IMG/VR virus record: IMGVR_UViG_3300042938_001476 | Location: 1-64,000 of that record | Reading direction: 5' to 3' (one strand) | Source of the DNA: a virus | Length of the DNA stretch: 64,000 nucleotides | Part shown: positions 46,275 through 53,985 of the stretch, one piece after another | How the letters are laid out: every line of letters begins with the position of its first letter | Position numbering within the stretch: position 1 is the first letter of the stretch | The notes under the pieces: model-generated | Seen by the model: only the letters and a program-made list of their open reading frames with translations | Databases searched by the model: none | Told to the model about the DNA's origin: nothing | Program-made: the position numbers and the translations under genes

Positions 46275-46289
46275 TATTGTTAAACAATA
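46275..46289. promoter_or_regulatory. Palindromic element TATTGTTAAACAATA (perfect)
   Basis: Perfect inverted repeat with a central A, in the divergent promoter region between the genes starting at 46202 (-) and 46308 (+). It is the most likely operator site of the recurrent element. Confidence 0.6.
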
Positions 46290-46305
46290 AACCAGAAAAA
46301 CACTA

Positions 46306-47421
46306 ATGTGGATACTACCCAAAAACCTAACCTCTCACACATTTCCCTCTGCTTCGGATACGGAGGTATCGACCTCGGACTGCACAACATTTTTGGAGAC
46401 AGACTACGACTCGCTGCTGTTTGCGAGATCGAAGCCTTTGCTCTGGAAAATGCTTTGTCGAAAATGGAAGCAGGACTCATTCCTGCGGCTCCGATCTGGA
46501 ATGATTTACGGACATTCCCTTGGGAAGAGTTTCAAAATGTCAGCTTGGTATCGGGAGGTTTTCCCTGCCAACCCTTCTCTGCTGCTGGAAAGCGAGATGG
46601 AGATCAAGACCCAAGACACCTCTTCCCATTCATCATTGATGGAATCAAACGATGCAGACCAGGACTTGTTTTCTTGGAAAATGTCGAAGGAATCCTTTCA
46701 AGCAAACTTACTGGAGAAGGTTGGGCAGACCCAGCCGGAACGCCAGTTTTGCTCCATGTCCTTAGAGAGTTGGAACGGGTGGGTTACAAAGCAACGGCAG
46801 GAATATTCAGTGCGAGTGAAGTCGGCGCTCCCCACCAGCGCAAGCGGGTCTTCATCTTGGCCCACAACAAGTGTGAGGGATCACAAGGGAGGATATTCGG
46901 GAGGGAGGATACGCAACGGGAAGCTCTCAATGGACACCTTGGATGTGGCGGTTCAAGCTGTGGAGTCTGGCCTTCACGCCCAGGTCAATCCCAATACGCG
47001 TGGGAACCACCAAGAACAACAAAGACAATGGCGAACTCCATCCGTAGCGGAGGAGAAAAACCAAAACACCTCGACGCAAATCTACCTACAGAACCAAGTG
47101 GGGGCGACACCGAAAGCGTGGGCAACGCCTCAAGCGAGCGACTATATCGAGGGAGCGAGGACGGAGCTAACCAGCAATCAGAAATGCTTGGGGAGGGACA
47201 TGAAGCAGTGGGCGACTCCGAGTGCAGCGAAACTGAATGCTCGCTGGGTGGAGATGCTTATGAACCTTCCATTGGGGTGGGTATCTCCGAGTTGTCCGGT
47301 CTCAGTGATTCAGAACTGGCTGAAATTCGTGAGTGGATGGTTAAAACTGACAACAGAACCGACGAACTCCGACTACTTGGAAACGGAGTCGTCCCGGCAA
47401 CAGCAACCAGAGCTTTTCTGA
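46306..47421 (+). CDS. Nested overlapping reading frame within the methyltransferase gene
   Basis: 371 codons, open from ATG 46306, which shares its last base with the GTG start of the methyltransferase. The product has a repeated W-x-T-(P/T) motif (residues 185, 242, 272, 302) and ends near LNARWVEMLMNLPLGW (310-325). I recognise this as the WPTP / LNPxWVEWLMGxPxGW group seen in phage ORFs. It overlaps the methyltransferase by 99% in another frame. It may be translated separately or may be a by-product of the methyltransferase coding. Confidence 0.45.
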   Translation: MWILPKNLTSHTFPSASDTEVSTSDCTTFLETDYDSLLFARSKPLLWKMLCRKWKQDSFLRLRSGMIYGHSLGKSFKMSAWYREVFPANPSLLLESEMEIKTQDTSSHSSLMESNDADQDLFSWKMSKESFQANLLEKVGQTQPERQFCSMSLESWNGWVTKQRQEYSVRVKSALPTSASGSSSWPTTSVRDHKGGYSGGRIRNGKLSMDTLDVAVQAVESGLHAQVNPNTRGNHQEQQRQWRTPSVAEEKNQNTSTQIYLQNQVGATPKAWATPQASDYIEGARTELTSNQKCLGRDMKQWATPSAAKLNARWVEMLMNLPLGWVSPSCPVSVIQNWLKFVSGWLKLTTEPTNSDYLETESSRQQQPELF

Positions 47422-47447
47422 CTCTATTGGAGAAACTAAACGGGTGA
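46308..47447 (+). CDS. DNA cytosine-C5 methyltransferase (Dcm-type)
   Basis: 379 residues starting at GTG 46308; there is no ATG in this frame before motif I. Motif I FGYGGIDLGL (16-25), motif IV GGFPCQPFS (83-91) with catalytic Cys87, ENV (124-126), motif VIII QRKRVF (177-182), and motif X LLGNGVVPA near the end. The region between VIII and X, the target-recognition region, is low in complexity in this frame (for example GNASSERLYRG). It adds methyl groups to cytosines in phage DNA, protecting it from restriction. Another long frame runs through the same DNA. Confidence 0.85.
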   Translation: MDTTQKPNLSHISLCFGYGGIDLGLHNIFGDRLRLAAVCEIEAFALENALSKMEAGLIPAAPIWNDLRTFPWEEFQNVSLVSGGFPCQPFSAAGKRDGDQDPRHLFPFIIDGIKRCRPGLVFLENVEGILSSKLTGEGWADPAGTPVLLHVLRELERVGYKATAGIFSASEVGAPHQRKRVFILAHNKCEGSQGRIFGREDTQREALNGHLGCGGSSCGVWPSRPGQSQYAWEPPRTTKTMANSIRSGGEKPKHLDANLPTEPSGGDTESVGNASSERLYRGSEDGANQQSEMLGEGHEAVGDSECSETECSLGGDAYEPSIGVGISELSGLSDSELAEIREWMVKTDNRTDELRLLGNGVVPATATRAFLTLLEKLNG

Positions 47448-47620
47448 AAAAGAATATTCCATGCTGGGAACCCTGCGATTCCTGTGAAGATTACATATGC
47501 AACATACACAAAGAGCATGTGCATGATTGCGAGTGTGAGCCAATAGACTGGTGGGAAGAGCATGGAATGTATCCATACCAAACAACAGTAAAAGAATACT
47601 TCCTAAAAATAACCAAATGA
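47444..47620 (+). CDS. Cys/His-rich small protein
   Basis: 58 residues from a GTG that overlaps the methyltransferase stop. Pattern PCWEPCDSCEDYICNIH followed by H-x-H-x-C-x-C: several Cys and His, likely zinc binding. Small phage proteins with this pattern are known to me, without a function. Overlaps the next gene by 4 nt (ATGA). Confidence 0.65.
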   Translation: MKKNIPCWEPCDSCEDYICNIHKEHVHDCECEPIDWWEEHGMYPYQTTVKEYFLKITK

Positions 47621-47799
47621 CAAACGAACAAAAAATATGGCTTGCACTTCAGTCTGCAAAGACCGATATTATCCTCGCAATTGCCGACTACAAGAAGCCG
47701 AACCACACAGCTTGCATGGACTGGGTAGACCAAGCCACAACGAGATTGATGGAAGCTTATGGTCTTCTTGAAGAAGACAAGGGTGGATACGAACTTTAG
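47617..47799 (+). CDS. Small helical protein
   Basis: 60 residues from the ATG at 47617, which overlaps the previous stop. Helical, with an acidic tail. The function is unknown. Ends just before the folded leader of the replication initiator. Confidence 0.55.
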   Translation: MTNEQKIWLALQSAKTDIILAIADYKKPNHTACMDWVDQATTRLMEAYGLLEEDKGGYEL

Positions 47800-47909
47800 A
47801 ATTTGAGATGCAATAACGTGGTATTGTGGCGGATTGAAACCCTTGGCAGGGCTTGATCTGGTTAGGAATAACGCCATCCTCGCAATCACATAAAACGAGG
47901 ACTCTCAAT

Positions 47910-47924
47910 TATTGTTAAACAATA
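47910..47924. promoter_or_regulatory. Palindromic element TATTGTTAAACAATA (perfect)
   Basis: Perfect copy inside the structured leader, flanked by CAAT and AGTTG that extend the pairing. It could be an operator within the leader DNA or a hairpin in its RNA. Confidence 0.55.
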
Positions 47925-48079
47925 GTTGACTCTGCACTCAGGCAGTGTAGTGTTCAATCCGCTGTAGGAATACAGCCATTCGCGTGAGAACGAATGCAAC
48001 ACAAGATTAAATTGAAACAATAAATATATCGATACCCTTCCGTAGATCATTCTCACCCGTCATTTCAACGGTCTTGTGC

Positions 48080-48102
48080 TACGGGAGGGGTCGTCCCTCG
48101 TA
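48080..48102 (+). promoter_or_regulatory. Hairpin masking the initiator ribosome site
   Basis: TACG (48080-48083) and AGGG pair with CCCT and CGTA (to 48102), with a two-base bulge; the SD-like GGGAGGGG lies within it. The ATG follows 2 nt later. This would hold translation low unless the stem is opened. Confidence 0.45.
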
Positions 48103-48104
48103 AT

Positions 48105-48971
48105 ATGAATGAGTCAAAAAAAGAATTTCGTGGAGTTTGGATTCGCGCAAGCCTTTGGAGGAGGAAAGACCTTACTTGGTTTGAAAAGTGTCTTATCGCA
48201 GAGATTGATTGTTTCGCTAACAATTGTTTTGCGAGCAATGCGTATCTTGCGGAAATGATGAATACAACAGAATCCAGGTTATCAAATGCATTGAGTAAGC
48301 TTCGCAGTATGGGGCTAATTATTGATGCTGGTTTCAATGGAAGGGTTCGTCAGATTTTGGTTGCTGATAATGTATCTTCAGACCCAAAAATCCATAATCC
48401 AACAGAGAAAATAATAAACAAAGACTTCACACAGGTGTTAACTCAGCCTTCACCTATATGTGAAGGCAGGATTCACACAGAGGTGAACATAGATACTAAT
48501 AGAGAACAAAGCATAGAAAATACCCCTATAATCCCCTCAAAGGGGATAGTGTCTGAATTTGAAACTTTCTACTCAACCTACCCTCGCAAGGTTTCCAAAA
48601 CCAATGCCGAGAAGGCATGGAAGAAACAGAGGTGTGTTCTCTCCGAAGTCATGCCATCCCTTCAAAAGCAAATGAAGCTCTGGACTGATCCTCAGTTTAT
48701 TCCCCACCCTGCGACATGGCTAAACGGAAGGCGCTGGGAAGACGAAACACCTAAATCAATACCATCACACCAGAACACATATAAAACACACTCTAACGCC
48801 AACCTCGCGCAAAAGAAGCGCAACTGGTATGACATCTGTGAAGAGCGTGGAGAGCGTGAAGCATTCAAAACTTGGGTCACAACGAACAGACCGGAGGAAT
48901 GGTGTGATTACCTTCCATCAATGGACACTCGTTGGTGGATCGAATTTTCTGATAGACCTGTAGAGTTTTAG
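48105..48971 (+). CDS. Replication initiator / helicase-loading type protein
   Basis: 288 residues. N-terminal winged-helix region (residues ~15-85) with SNAYLAEMMNTTESRLSNALSKL as the helix-turn-helix. A disordered linker (90-145) precedes the C-terminal part FETFYSTYPRKVSKTNAEKAWKK and PATWLNGRRWEDE, found at the end of phage replication initiators. It should bind the origin and help load the DnaB-type helicase encoded at 61969. Its expression is probably controlled by the folded leader. Confidence 0.7.
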   Translation: MNESKKEFRGVWIRASLWRRKDLTWFEKCLIAEIDCFANNCFASNAYLAEMMNTTESRLSNALSKLRSMGLIIDAGFNGRVRQILVADNVSSDPKIHNPTEKIINKDFTQVLTQPSPICEGRIHTEVNIDTNREQSIENTPIIPSKGIVSEFETFYSTYPRKVSKTNAEKAWKKQRCVLSEVMPSLQKQMKLWTDPQFIPHPATWLNGRRWEDETPKSIPSHQNTYKTHSNANLAQKKRNWYDICEERGEREAFKTWVTTNRPEEWCDYLPSMDTRWWIEFSDRPVEF

Positions 48972-48989
48972 TGCTACAATACCGAACCC

Positions 48990-49097
48990 ATGTATCACCT
49001 AAAGCTCGCTTGGCTTTACATCAAACGCGAATATTATGTCGCTCAATATGTCTGGAATGAACTGAAGATTTCAATCCTAACTTTATTTCTAAAATGA
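48990..49097 (+). CDS. 35-residue microprotein
   Basis: Aromatic-rich short peptide (YHLKLAWLYIKREYYVAQYVW), followed by a hydrophobic tail. Stop overlaps the next ATG (ATGA). Could be a membrane-associated peptide. Confidence 0.4.
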   Translation: MYHLKLAWLYIKREYYVAQYVWNELKISILTLFLK

Positions 49098-49216
49098 GAG
49101 AGTTTCTTATAATGATATTAATCGCATTCGCATTCGGATGCACAATTTCCGCTTGGCAACGGGCATCCAAGCCGGACTTCACAATCTGCCCGCTCTGCAA
49201 TCAACACACAAAATAA
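49094..49216 (+). CDS. 40-residue membrane-anchored Cys peptide
   Basis: A hydrophobic N-terminus (FLIMILIAFAFGC) is followed by CPLC near the end. The first segment may be a membrane anchor or a lipoprotein signal. Overlaps the previous gene by 4 nt and lies 7 nt before the exonuclease. Confidence 0.45.
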   Translation: MREFLIMILIAFAFGCTISAWQRASKPDFTICPLCNQHTK

Positions 49217-49223
49217 CACACAC

Positions 49224-49988
49224 ATGAAAGAATCAGGTCACTACTACGATAGAAACGGGAATGCGGTATTCCAAGTTCCAAACAAATCAAAAGGCGGAAT
49301 GCGATATACAACGCTCAAGGATTGTAAATCTTTGAACCTGTACCCAAGTGTAACCACTATATTTAAGGTTCTCGCCGCACCGGAGCTTGATCGATGGAAA
49401 CAACAGCAGGTTCTGATGGCAAGCATGACACTGCCTCGCAATCCAGGCGAGGACGATGAATCATATTGTTCGCGCATTATGGAAGATGCCTTCAAGCAAG
49501 TTTCGGATGCCGCTGATCTTGGAACAAACATCCACAAGGCACTGGAGAATCACTTCCAAGGACTGCCATACGATCCAATCATGGAGGAATATGTTGCTCC
49601 CGTAAAAAAATGGGTGGATCACAATCGAGTTAAGTTCCTCCAGCATGAGTTGCGCTTGGTCAATGCAGAGGTTGGCTATGCCGGAACCACAGACGCACTC
49701 ATTGAGAAAGATGGAGTGCTGTATGTTTTGGACTACAAGAGCCGCAAAACAAAACCGGAATACGAAGTCAAGCCATGGAGCAAAGAGCCAATGCAGATTG
49801 CAGCCTACGCTCATGTCACAGAAGCAAAGCGTGGAGTCAATCTCTACATCAGCACTACAGAACCTGGGCGTATCGGTGAGGCATGGTATGACGAGAAGAC
49901 TCTTGCAGATAATTACAATGCGTTTACACATGTCTGTAAGTATTGGCAGTTTGCTAATGGATATGTTCCTCCGAGTGGAAAGGTCTAA
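49224..49988 (+). CDS. PD-(D/E)XK exonuclease, RecB/Cas4-like
   Basis: 254 residues. Motifs in order: NIHKALENHF (His), GYAGTTDALI (first Asp), VLDYKSRK (catalytic D-x-K), QIAAYA (Gln motif). These define the RecB-like nuclease fold. It should resect double-stranded ends for the ERF annealing protein encoded 56 nt further on. The pair makes a Red-like recombination module. Start preceded by an A/C-rich leader rather than an SD. Confidence 0.8.
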   Translation: MKESGHYYDRNGNAVFQVPNKSKGGMRYTTLKDCKSLNLYPSVTTIFKVLAAPELDRWKQQQVLMASMTLPRNPGEDDESYCSRIMEDAFKQVSDAADLGTNIHKALENHFQGLPYDPIMEEYVAPVKKWVDHNRVKFLQHELRLVNAEVGYAGTTDALIEKDGVLYVLDYKSRKTKPEYEVKPWSKEPMQIAAYAHVTEAKRGVNLYISTTEPGRIGEAWYDEKTLADNYNAFTHVCKYWQFANGYVPPSGKV

Positions 49989-50044
49989 AAAAAAAGAAAA
50001 CTTTTTATTGACCACAGATCAAAGATCACTATAATAAAGTTCGC

Positions 50045-50767
50045 ATGAACACACAATCAGACAACATCGGTGAACTTGCCACCGCATTAGCAAAAGCGCA
50101 AGGAGAGGTAGGAACAGTTACGAAGGATTCAGCTAATCCTTTTTTCAAATCAAACTACGCATCGTTGGCAGCAGTATGGGAAGCAACTCGTCCCATTCTG
50201 TCAAAGCATCAACTAAGCGTAGTCCAGATGCCAAGCTCTGATGAGCGTGGATACTATGTCGAAACCCAGTTGATGCACTCATCGGGTCAGTGGATTCGTA
50301 GCCGGACATACATGAAACCAGTCAAGGATGACCCGCAAGGCATCGGTTCGCTGATCAGCTATGCTCGTCGCTACGCACTCCAAGCAGTCACCATGATTTG
50401 CCCAGATGACGATGATGGGGAAGTTGCAATGGGTCGTACTGCTCCACAGAAGCCCGTGGAAGCACCGAAACCCGTAGTGAAGGTGGAGACACCCAAGGTA
50501 AAGGTAGCCAAGCCTGCGGAACCAGCAAAGGAAGCTGAAGAGAAGTCCAAGTTCAATGGTTCTTCTCACCAAGAACTCTTCCAAAAACTAATGGAAGCTG
50601 GCATCACACAAAATGATTTTATGGCGGCACTTCGTCACGCTGGAACAATCCCAGTAAACGCCACGGATTTCTTTCTTATGAAAGAAGCAACCGCTCAAAA
50701 ATTCTTGAGCGAACTAACCACAACGATGGGAGTTGTCCGTGAATGGGTAGCTCTCGTCAAACCCTAA
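50045..50767 (+). CDS. erf: ERF-family single-strand annealing protein
   Basis: 240 residues. The N-terminal ~130 residues (ANPFFKSNYASLAAVWEA, GIGSLISYARRYAL, DDDDGE) are the ERF-domain pattern. A Lys/Pro linker follows, then a small helical C-terminal domain (residues ~175-240). It anneals complementary single strands and should work with the upstream exonuclease in replication or repair. Confidence 0.85.
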   Translation: MNTQSDNIGELATALAKAQGEVGTVTKDSANPFFKSNYASLAAVWEATRPILSKHQLSVVQMPSSDERGYYVETQLMHSSGQWIRSRTYMKPVKDDPQGIGSLISYARRYALQAVTMICPDDDDGEVAMGRTAPQKPVEAPKPVVKVETPKVKVAKPAEPAKEAEEKSKFNGSSHQELFQKLMEAGITQNDFMAALRHAGTIPVNATDFFLMKEATAQKFLSELTTTMGVVREWVALVKP

Positions 50768-50773
50768 TAATAT

Positions 50774-50998
50774 ATGCCGGAATACGATAACACAAACTCA
50801 GGCGCTCTCTTCACTAACGTAAAGAAGAGCGAAAAACAACCAGACTTCAAAGGCAAACTCAATGTCGATGGAAAAGACTGGGAGATCGCAGCATGGAACC
50901 GCACCAGTCAGGCTGGAAAGCAATTCCTTTCGCTCAAGGTGTCAGTGCCTTACGCGAAAGATACTTCAAAGGATACTGACATCAATCAGGACTTCTAA
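50774..50998 (+). CDS. Small DUF736-like protein
   Basis: 74 residues. The pattern FKGKLNVDGKDWEIAAWNR, then GKQFLSLKVS fits the DUF736-type small beta proteins often placed near ssDNA-handling genes. May bind ssDNA; this is inference from context. Confidence 0.6.
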   Translation: MPEYDNTNSGALFTNVKKSEKQPDFKGKLNVDGKDWEIAAWNRTSQAGKQFLSLKVSVPYAKDTSKDTDINQDF

Positions 50999-51008
50999 TT
51001 CGGTTGGT

Positions 51009-51047
51009 GGGGGCAGCGAGGTTCTATGGTTTGTCCTCGTTGCCCCC
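51009..51047 (+). terminator. Strong 13-bp hairpin between two genes
   Basis: GGGGGCAGCGAGG (51009-51021) pairs with CCTCGTTGCCCCC (51035-51047), one G-U, 13-nt loop, followed by TTAAACT. No U-run, so attenuator or processing site is as likely as a terminator. Confidence 0.5.
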
Positions 51048-51057
51048 TTAAACTACT

Positions 51058-51204
51058 ATGAAAAAATATCCAGTACTTGGGGTTATCCTTCCCGACAAGG
51101 TAAAAAAAGAACTTCGTAAACGCTCAACAAAAAACGGGCGCTCAATGTCAACTGAAGCTGCAAGAATCATCGCCAAAGAACTTGGCATGGAAGATGCTGA
51201 ATAG
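51058..51204 (+). CDS. Ribbon-helix-helix (Arc-type) DNA-binding protein
   Basis: 48 residues. GVILPDKVKKELRKRSTKNG followed by SMSTEAARIIAKEL matches the Arc/CopG fold: an N-terminal strand, two helices and a Ser-rich turn. It could be a transcriptional regulator and may bind one of the palindromes in this genome. It follows a strong hairpin with 10 nt to the ATG. Confidence 0.65.
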   Translation: MKKYPVLGVILPDKVKKELRKRSTKNGRSMSTEAARIIAKELGMEDAE

Positions 51205-51212
51205 GTAGAGCA

Positions 51213-52283
51213 ATGAACACACCAACACTAAAGGGACAATTCAATACACCCAAAGGAATCATAACACGCGAGCAACTTTCGGAAATGCTTGCAGGTAAAT
51301 ACAAGGTAGATATTAAAACCGCATCAAAGCTCATCTCAATCTGTGAGCGAGATGATGAGTTGCACGAAGATGCTCCAAACAATCACTTTGCGCTCTTGGA
51401 AGAGGCTTGTGCTATCATTCAGTTTGATCGTGGAGATATTGACGCTAAAGAACTTAAAATGACTATTGTTAAACAAGAATTTGCAGAAGGAACTGAAGAA
51501 TCAATCCTTGAGGCTGCGCTGAATACTCGCCTTGATAATGGATACAGCAAGCTATCGGAACGCTATGATTTCGGTGAGTTTATGACTCAGTTCAAGCCAA
51601 AGGATGGCGTTGTTCCCACACCAGAAGACTATGCTGCAGCTATCGGCCTCGGTGTTGATATGTCAAGCAAAGGAATGTGGCTCGCTGGAGACGGCATCCG
51701 TTATCTGTATGCAACTGGGCATGAGAATGTTCTGACGCAGATCGCATCGAGTTTGAAAATGTCCTACAGCCATGTAAGCAACTGGCATCGCGCTGCATCT
51801 CGCATTCCAGCGCATCTACGCAATGAAATTAGTCCCACTGTAGCCGTTGAGATCGCTACTGCTAAGTTCTCAGATGATGAACAAGAGAACAATCGCAAAG
51901 TTGTGCAACTCGTTGAGCAAGCGAGGAAAGAGAAGTGGTCATGCCAAGAGGCTCGTTCTCATGTTCGCGCAGAGAAGGGTGGGGCAGCAGAGAAGCCAGT
52001 AAAACTATCGTGGGTTCAAGAGTTTGGTGGACAAGAAGAACTACTTGTAATTGCTTGCCAATGGTCAATCGGTGGCGGCGCAGGAGACTTGGACATGTAT
52101 CATTTTGTTACAAAGTTGGTGAAAATTTTCCATCGTCTGTCTGAAACTGCACAGAGTGCAATCAGGTTGGTTATCAATGACCGCATCAAGCAACATGGTT
52201 CTCTGGAGAAATCCGGCAAAGCAGGGTTGTTTGATGACGATACCCTACAAGAGTTGCTCAAAATTGCGATGAATGCCAAATGA
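51213..52283 (+). CDS. Hypothetical protein with HTH-like centre
   Basis: 356 residues. The central part ENVLTQIASSLKMSYSHVSNWHRAA looks like a helix-turn-helix. The N-terminal part is helical (residues 15-100) and acidic. The C-terminus is helical with a Gly-rich turn. Possibly a DNA-binding replication or partition-like factor; no family confirmed. Confidence 0.5.
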   Translation: MNTPTLKGQFNTPKGIITREQLSEMLAGKYKVDIKTASKLISICERDDELHEDAPNNHFALLEEACAIIQFDRGDIDAKELKMTIVKQEFAEGTEESILEAALNTRLDNGYSKLSERYDFGEFMTQFKPKDGVVPTPEDYAAAIGLGVDMSSKGMWLAGDGIRYLYATGHENVLTQIASSLKMSYSHVSNWHRAASRIPAHLRNEISPTVAVEIATAKFSDDEQENNRKVVQLVEQARKEKWSCQEARSHVRAEKGGAAEKPVKLSWVQEFGGQEELLVIACQWSIGGGAGDLDMYHFVTKLVKIFHRLSETAQSAIRLVINDRIKQHGSLEKSGKAGLFDDDTLQELLKIAMNAK

Positions 52284-52525
52284 AAAAGCTTTATCCGAGA
52301 TGCTACCAGATTGGAGTTAGTGTTATCGAGAGTCCGATCCACCATGTTAACAGGGATGAATTAAACAAGTGTTTGGTAAAGGCAAACTTGAATCCTGATA
52401 CTTATGTGGAACTTTTTGGTGTGCAAACACAAATTCTGCAAGGCCCATACGCATGGGATGTTGAGGCTGTCCTTGAACGAATGATGAGCGGAAAGCTCAC
52501 CGGAACTCAGTTATTCATGGACTAA
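52280..52525 (+). CDS. Small hypothetical protein
   Basis: 81 residues, mixed alpha/beta, 4-nt overlap with the gene before. No motif recognised. Confidence 0.55.
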   Translation: MKKLYPRCYQIGVSVIESPIHHVNRDELNKCLVKANLNPDTYVELFGVQTQILQGPYAWDVEAVLERMMSGKLTGTQLFMD

Positions 52526-52526
52526 T

Positions 52527-53141
52527 ATGCATTACGCACTAAACGCACCAGTACCCCAACACATCTACGGATATGTTGAGAAGCGAATCCTATTCGGCCT
52601 TGAGGATGTTAAAGGATATGAGCCATGTGTTATAACAGGTGTTACATCAATACCTGGGCGAGCGATTCACTTCTCCATCCTCTGCGAGAGTGGAGCGCAA
52701 TGGGCAAGGATTCCGATTCATTGTGTGTTCCATGAGTTGCCGTGCGGCGATCAGAAGCCCGCCTACGAGCTTTTTGATCTTCAGGTGTGGGATTGTATGG
52801 GATTAGAATTTAGCGTTGTCCAATACACCTATTTCCGAGAGGTGGCATGCACTTTCCTAAACAGGGATGGCGAGAGTGTTGACGCGCAATACTGGTTCAC
52901 CCTGGATCACACTGACAATGGTTTCAGCCTATCACCGACACAGCACAAATGTTTTCACCTTTTGAAATGTACTGATGGGTCAGGACAGATTGCAGCTATG
53001 CCCAACAACCGGATTTTGTGGCATGATCCCTCATTCGTTAAGCGTGAAGAGCCTCCCCAATACAAAGTGATGGCGAATGTTACTTGGCATGCAGAGCAGC
53101 AATACATTGACAATCCGCACGATACAGCATTTACTGAATAA
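52527..53141 (+). CDS. Hypothetical protein
   Basis: 204 residues, mostly beta by composition, with several Cys and His residues. It resembles other phage proteins of unknown function in the order RILFGLEDVKGYEPCVITGV, but no role is known. Lies one base after the previous gene. Confidence 0.55.
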   Translation: MHYALNAPVPQHIYGYVEKRILFGLEDVKGYEPCVITGVTSIPGRAIHFSILCESGAQWARIPIHCVFHELPCGDQKPAYELFDLQVWDCMGLEFSVVQYTYFREVACTFLNRDGESVDAQYWFTLDHTDNGFSLSPTQHKCFHLLKCTDGSGQIAAMPNNRILWHDPSFVKREEPPQYKVMANVTWHAEQQYIDNPHDTAFTE

Positions 53142-53146
53142 AAATT

Positions 53147-53296
53147 ATGGCAAAAAAAGACTACTACGATGATCCAGAAGAATACTGGAGAGACAAACAG
53201 GATCAAAAAGAACGCGATGGCCGAGAGCGCATGCAACGATGGGAAAGGCAGAATCCCAATCATGTTTATGGGCATCCAACCCCAAAAGAAGAGTAA
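53147..53296 (+). CDS. Small charged protein
   Basis: 49 residues, rich in Asp, Glu, Arg and Lys (DDPEEYWRDKQDQKERDGRE). The last base of its stop is the first of the next ATG (TAATG). Probably co-translated with the small terminase. Confidence 0.55.
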   Translation: MAKKDYYDDPEEYWRDKQDQKERDGRERMQRWERQNPNHVYGHPTPKEE

Positions 53297-53793
53297 TGGG
53301 AAGAGTTAAAGGCCAAGATTTAACTCCAAAGGAGCGTGAGTTTTGCAGGTTCCTTGTCTCTGGCGTTCCCGTTTATCGCGCTTTTTTCCAAGCTGGATAC
53401 AAAGCAACGAACAACAAGTATGCGAGCATGAAGGGGTCTGCAATCAGCGCAAGGCCGAATTGCGCCAAGTATATTGCGGAACTTAAGGAATCTCAGTGGC
53501 TCTCAAGTGTTATGTCTATTGCTGAAAAGCGAGCGTTGATGGCAGAGATCGCCAGGTCAAAGCCACAGGACATAACGGAGGAATCTTCTTTTGCGTCTCT
53601 CAGCATTGATGGTGACGGCAAGAGATCGCTCCAAGGGCCGAAGGTTTCCGACAAACTGAAAGCAATTGAGCTTGATGCAAAGATTTCCGGTGAGTTGTCG
53701 CAAGAGAACGACTCCAGAACACAAATTGCAATCCAGCTAATCAATGACCGGCTTGAGATTCCAGTAAAGGAGGTGAAAGAACTTGAAGAGTAA
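53296..53793 (+). CDS. terS: Terminase small subunit
   Basis: 165 residues from the ATG at 53296 (an upstream in-frame ATG at 53239 lies inside the previous gene). The N-terminal LTPKEREFCRFLVSGVPVYRAFFQAGYK segment is the Terminase_2 helix-turn-helix for pac/cos recognition; the second half is helical and oligomerising. It should dock with the large subunit encoded ~28 kb away, which is unusual because they are normally adjacent. Confidence 0.75.
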   Translation: MGRVKGQDLTPKEREFCRFLVSGVPVYRAFFQAGYKATNNKYASMKGSAISARPNCAKYIAELKESQWLSSVMSIAEKRALMAEIARSKPQDITEESSFASLSIDGDGKRSLQGPKVSDKLKAIELDAKISGELSQENDSRTQIAIQLINDRLEIPVKEVKELEE

Positions 53794-53932
53794 AACAGGA
53801 CTTTATTCAAACATCGCCGCTAAAAAAGCCCGCATTGCAGCAGGCAGCGGTGAAAAGATGCGGAAAGCGGGAGCAAAAGGCGCTCCAACAGCAAAAGCAT
53901 TCCGCGAATCCGCAAAGACTGCGAAGAAGTAA
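53783..53932 (+). CDS. Small basic protein of GLYSNIAAKKARI type
   Basis: 49 residues from a TTG start at 53783, which overlaps the small-terminase end. A perfect AAAGGAGGTG lies 8 nt upstream, the strongest ribosome site in the window. Sequence is Lys/Ala-rich and matches a widespread phage small-protein family (GLY-x-N, then RIAAGSGEKMRKAG). Function unknown; a DNA-binding role is plausible. Confidence 0.7.
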   Translation: MKSKTGLYSNIAAKKARIAAGSGEKMRKAGAKGAPTAKAFRESAKTAKK

Positions 53933-53940
53933 AAGCAAAA

Positions 53941-53970
53941 GGCCACTCCCGTTAAAGAGTGGCCATTTTG
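53941..53970. terminator. Bidirectional intrinsic terminator
   Basis: GGCCACTC (53941-53948) pairs with GAGTGGCC (53957-53964), 8-nt loop. Plus side: ATTTTGTT. Minus side: TTTTGCTTTT. It separates the convergent gene groups ending at 53932 and 53986. Confidence 0.85.
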
Positions 53971-53985
53971 TTGAGTGTTTTATTG

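Larger units (their letters stand above)
47829..48104 (+). ncRNA. Structured leader RNA ahead of the replication initiator
   Basis: No gene lies in 47800-48104. The RNA contains a 10-bp long-range stem (GCGGAUUGAA 47829-47838 with UUCAAUCCGC 47953-47962). Two copies of a two-hairpin module follow: GUUA-GGAA-UAAC (47861-47872), then UCCUCG/CGAGGA (47877-47901); and CUGUA-GGAA-UACAG (47962-47975), then CAUUCG/CGAAUG (47977-47996). Stem sequences differ between copies but pairing is kept, i.e. covariation. The loop GUGAGAA (47984-47990) can pair UUCUCAC (48050-48056). A final hairpin ends 2 nt before the ATG at 48105 and buries GGGAGGGG. Could be a translational switch or part of an origin. Confidence 0.5.

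Noticed and set aside
47800-48104. tRNA or CRISPR repeat in the initiator leader
   Set aside because: No tRNA arms with a T-loop and no regularly spaced identical repeats; the repeated hairpins differ in sequence.
51464-51478. Palindrome-like TATTGTTAAACAAGA
   Set aside because: It lies inside a coding region with no nearby start, so it is kept only as a weak match.
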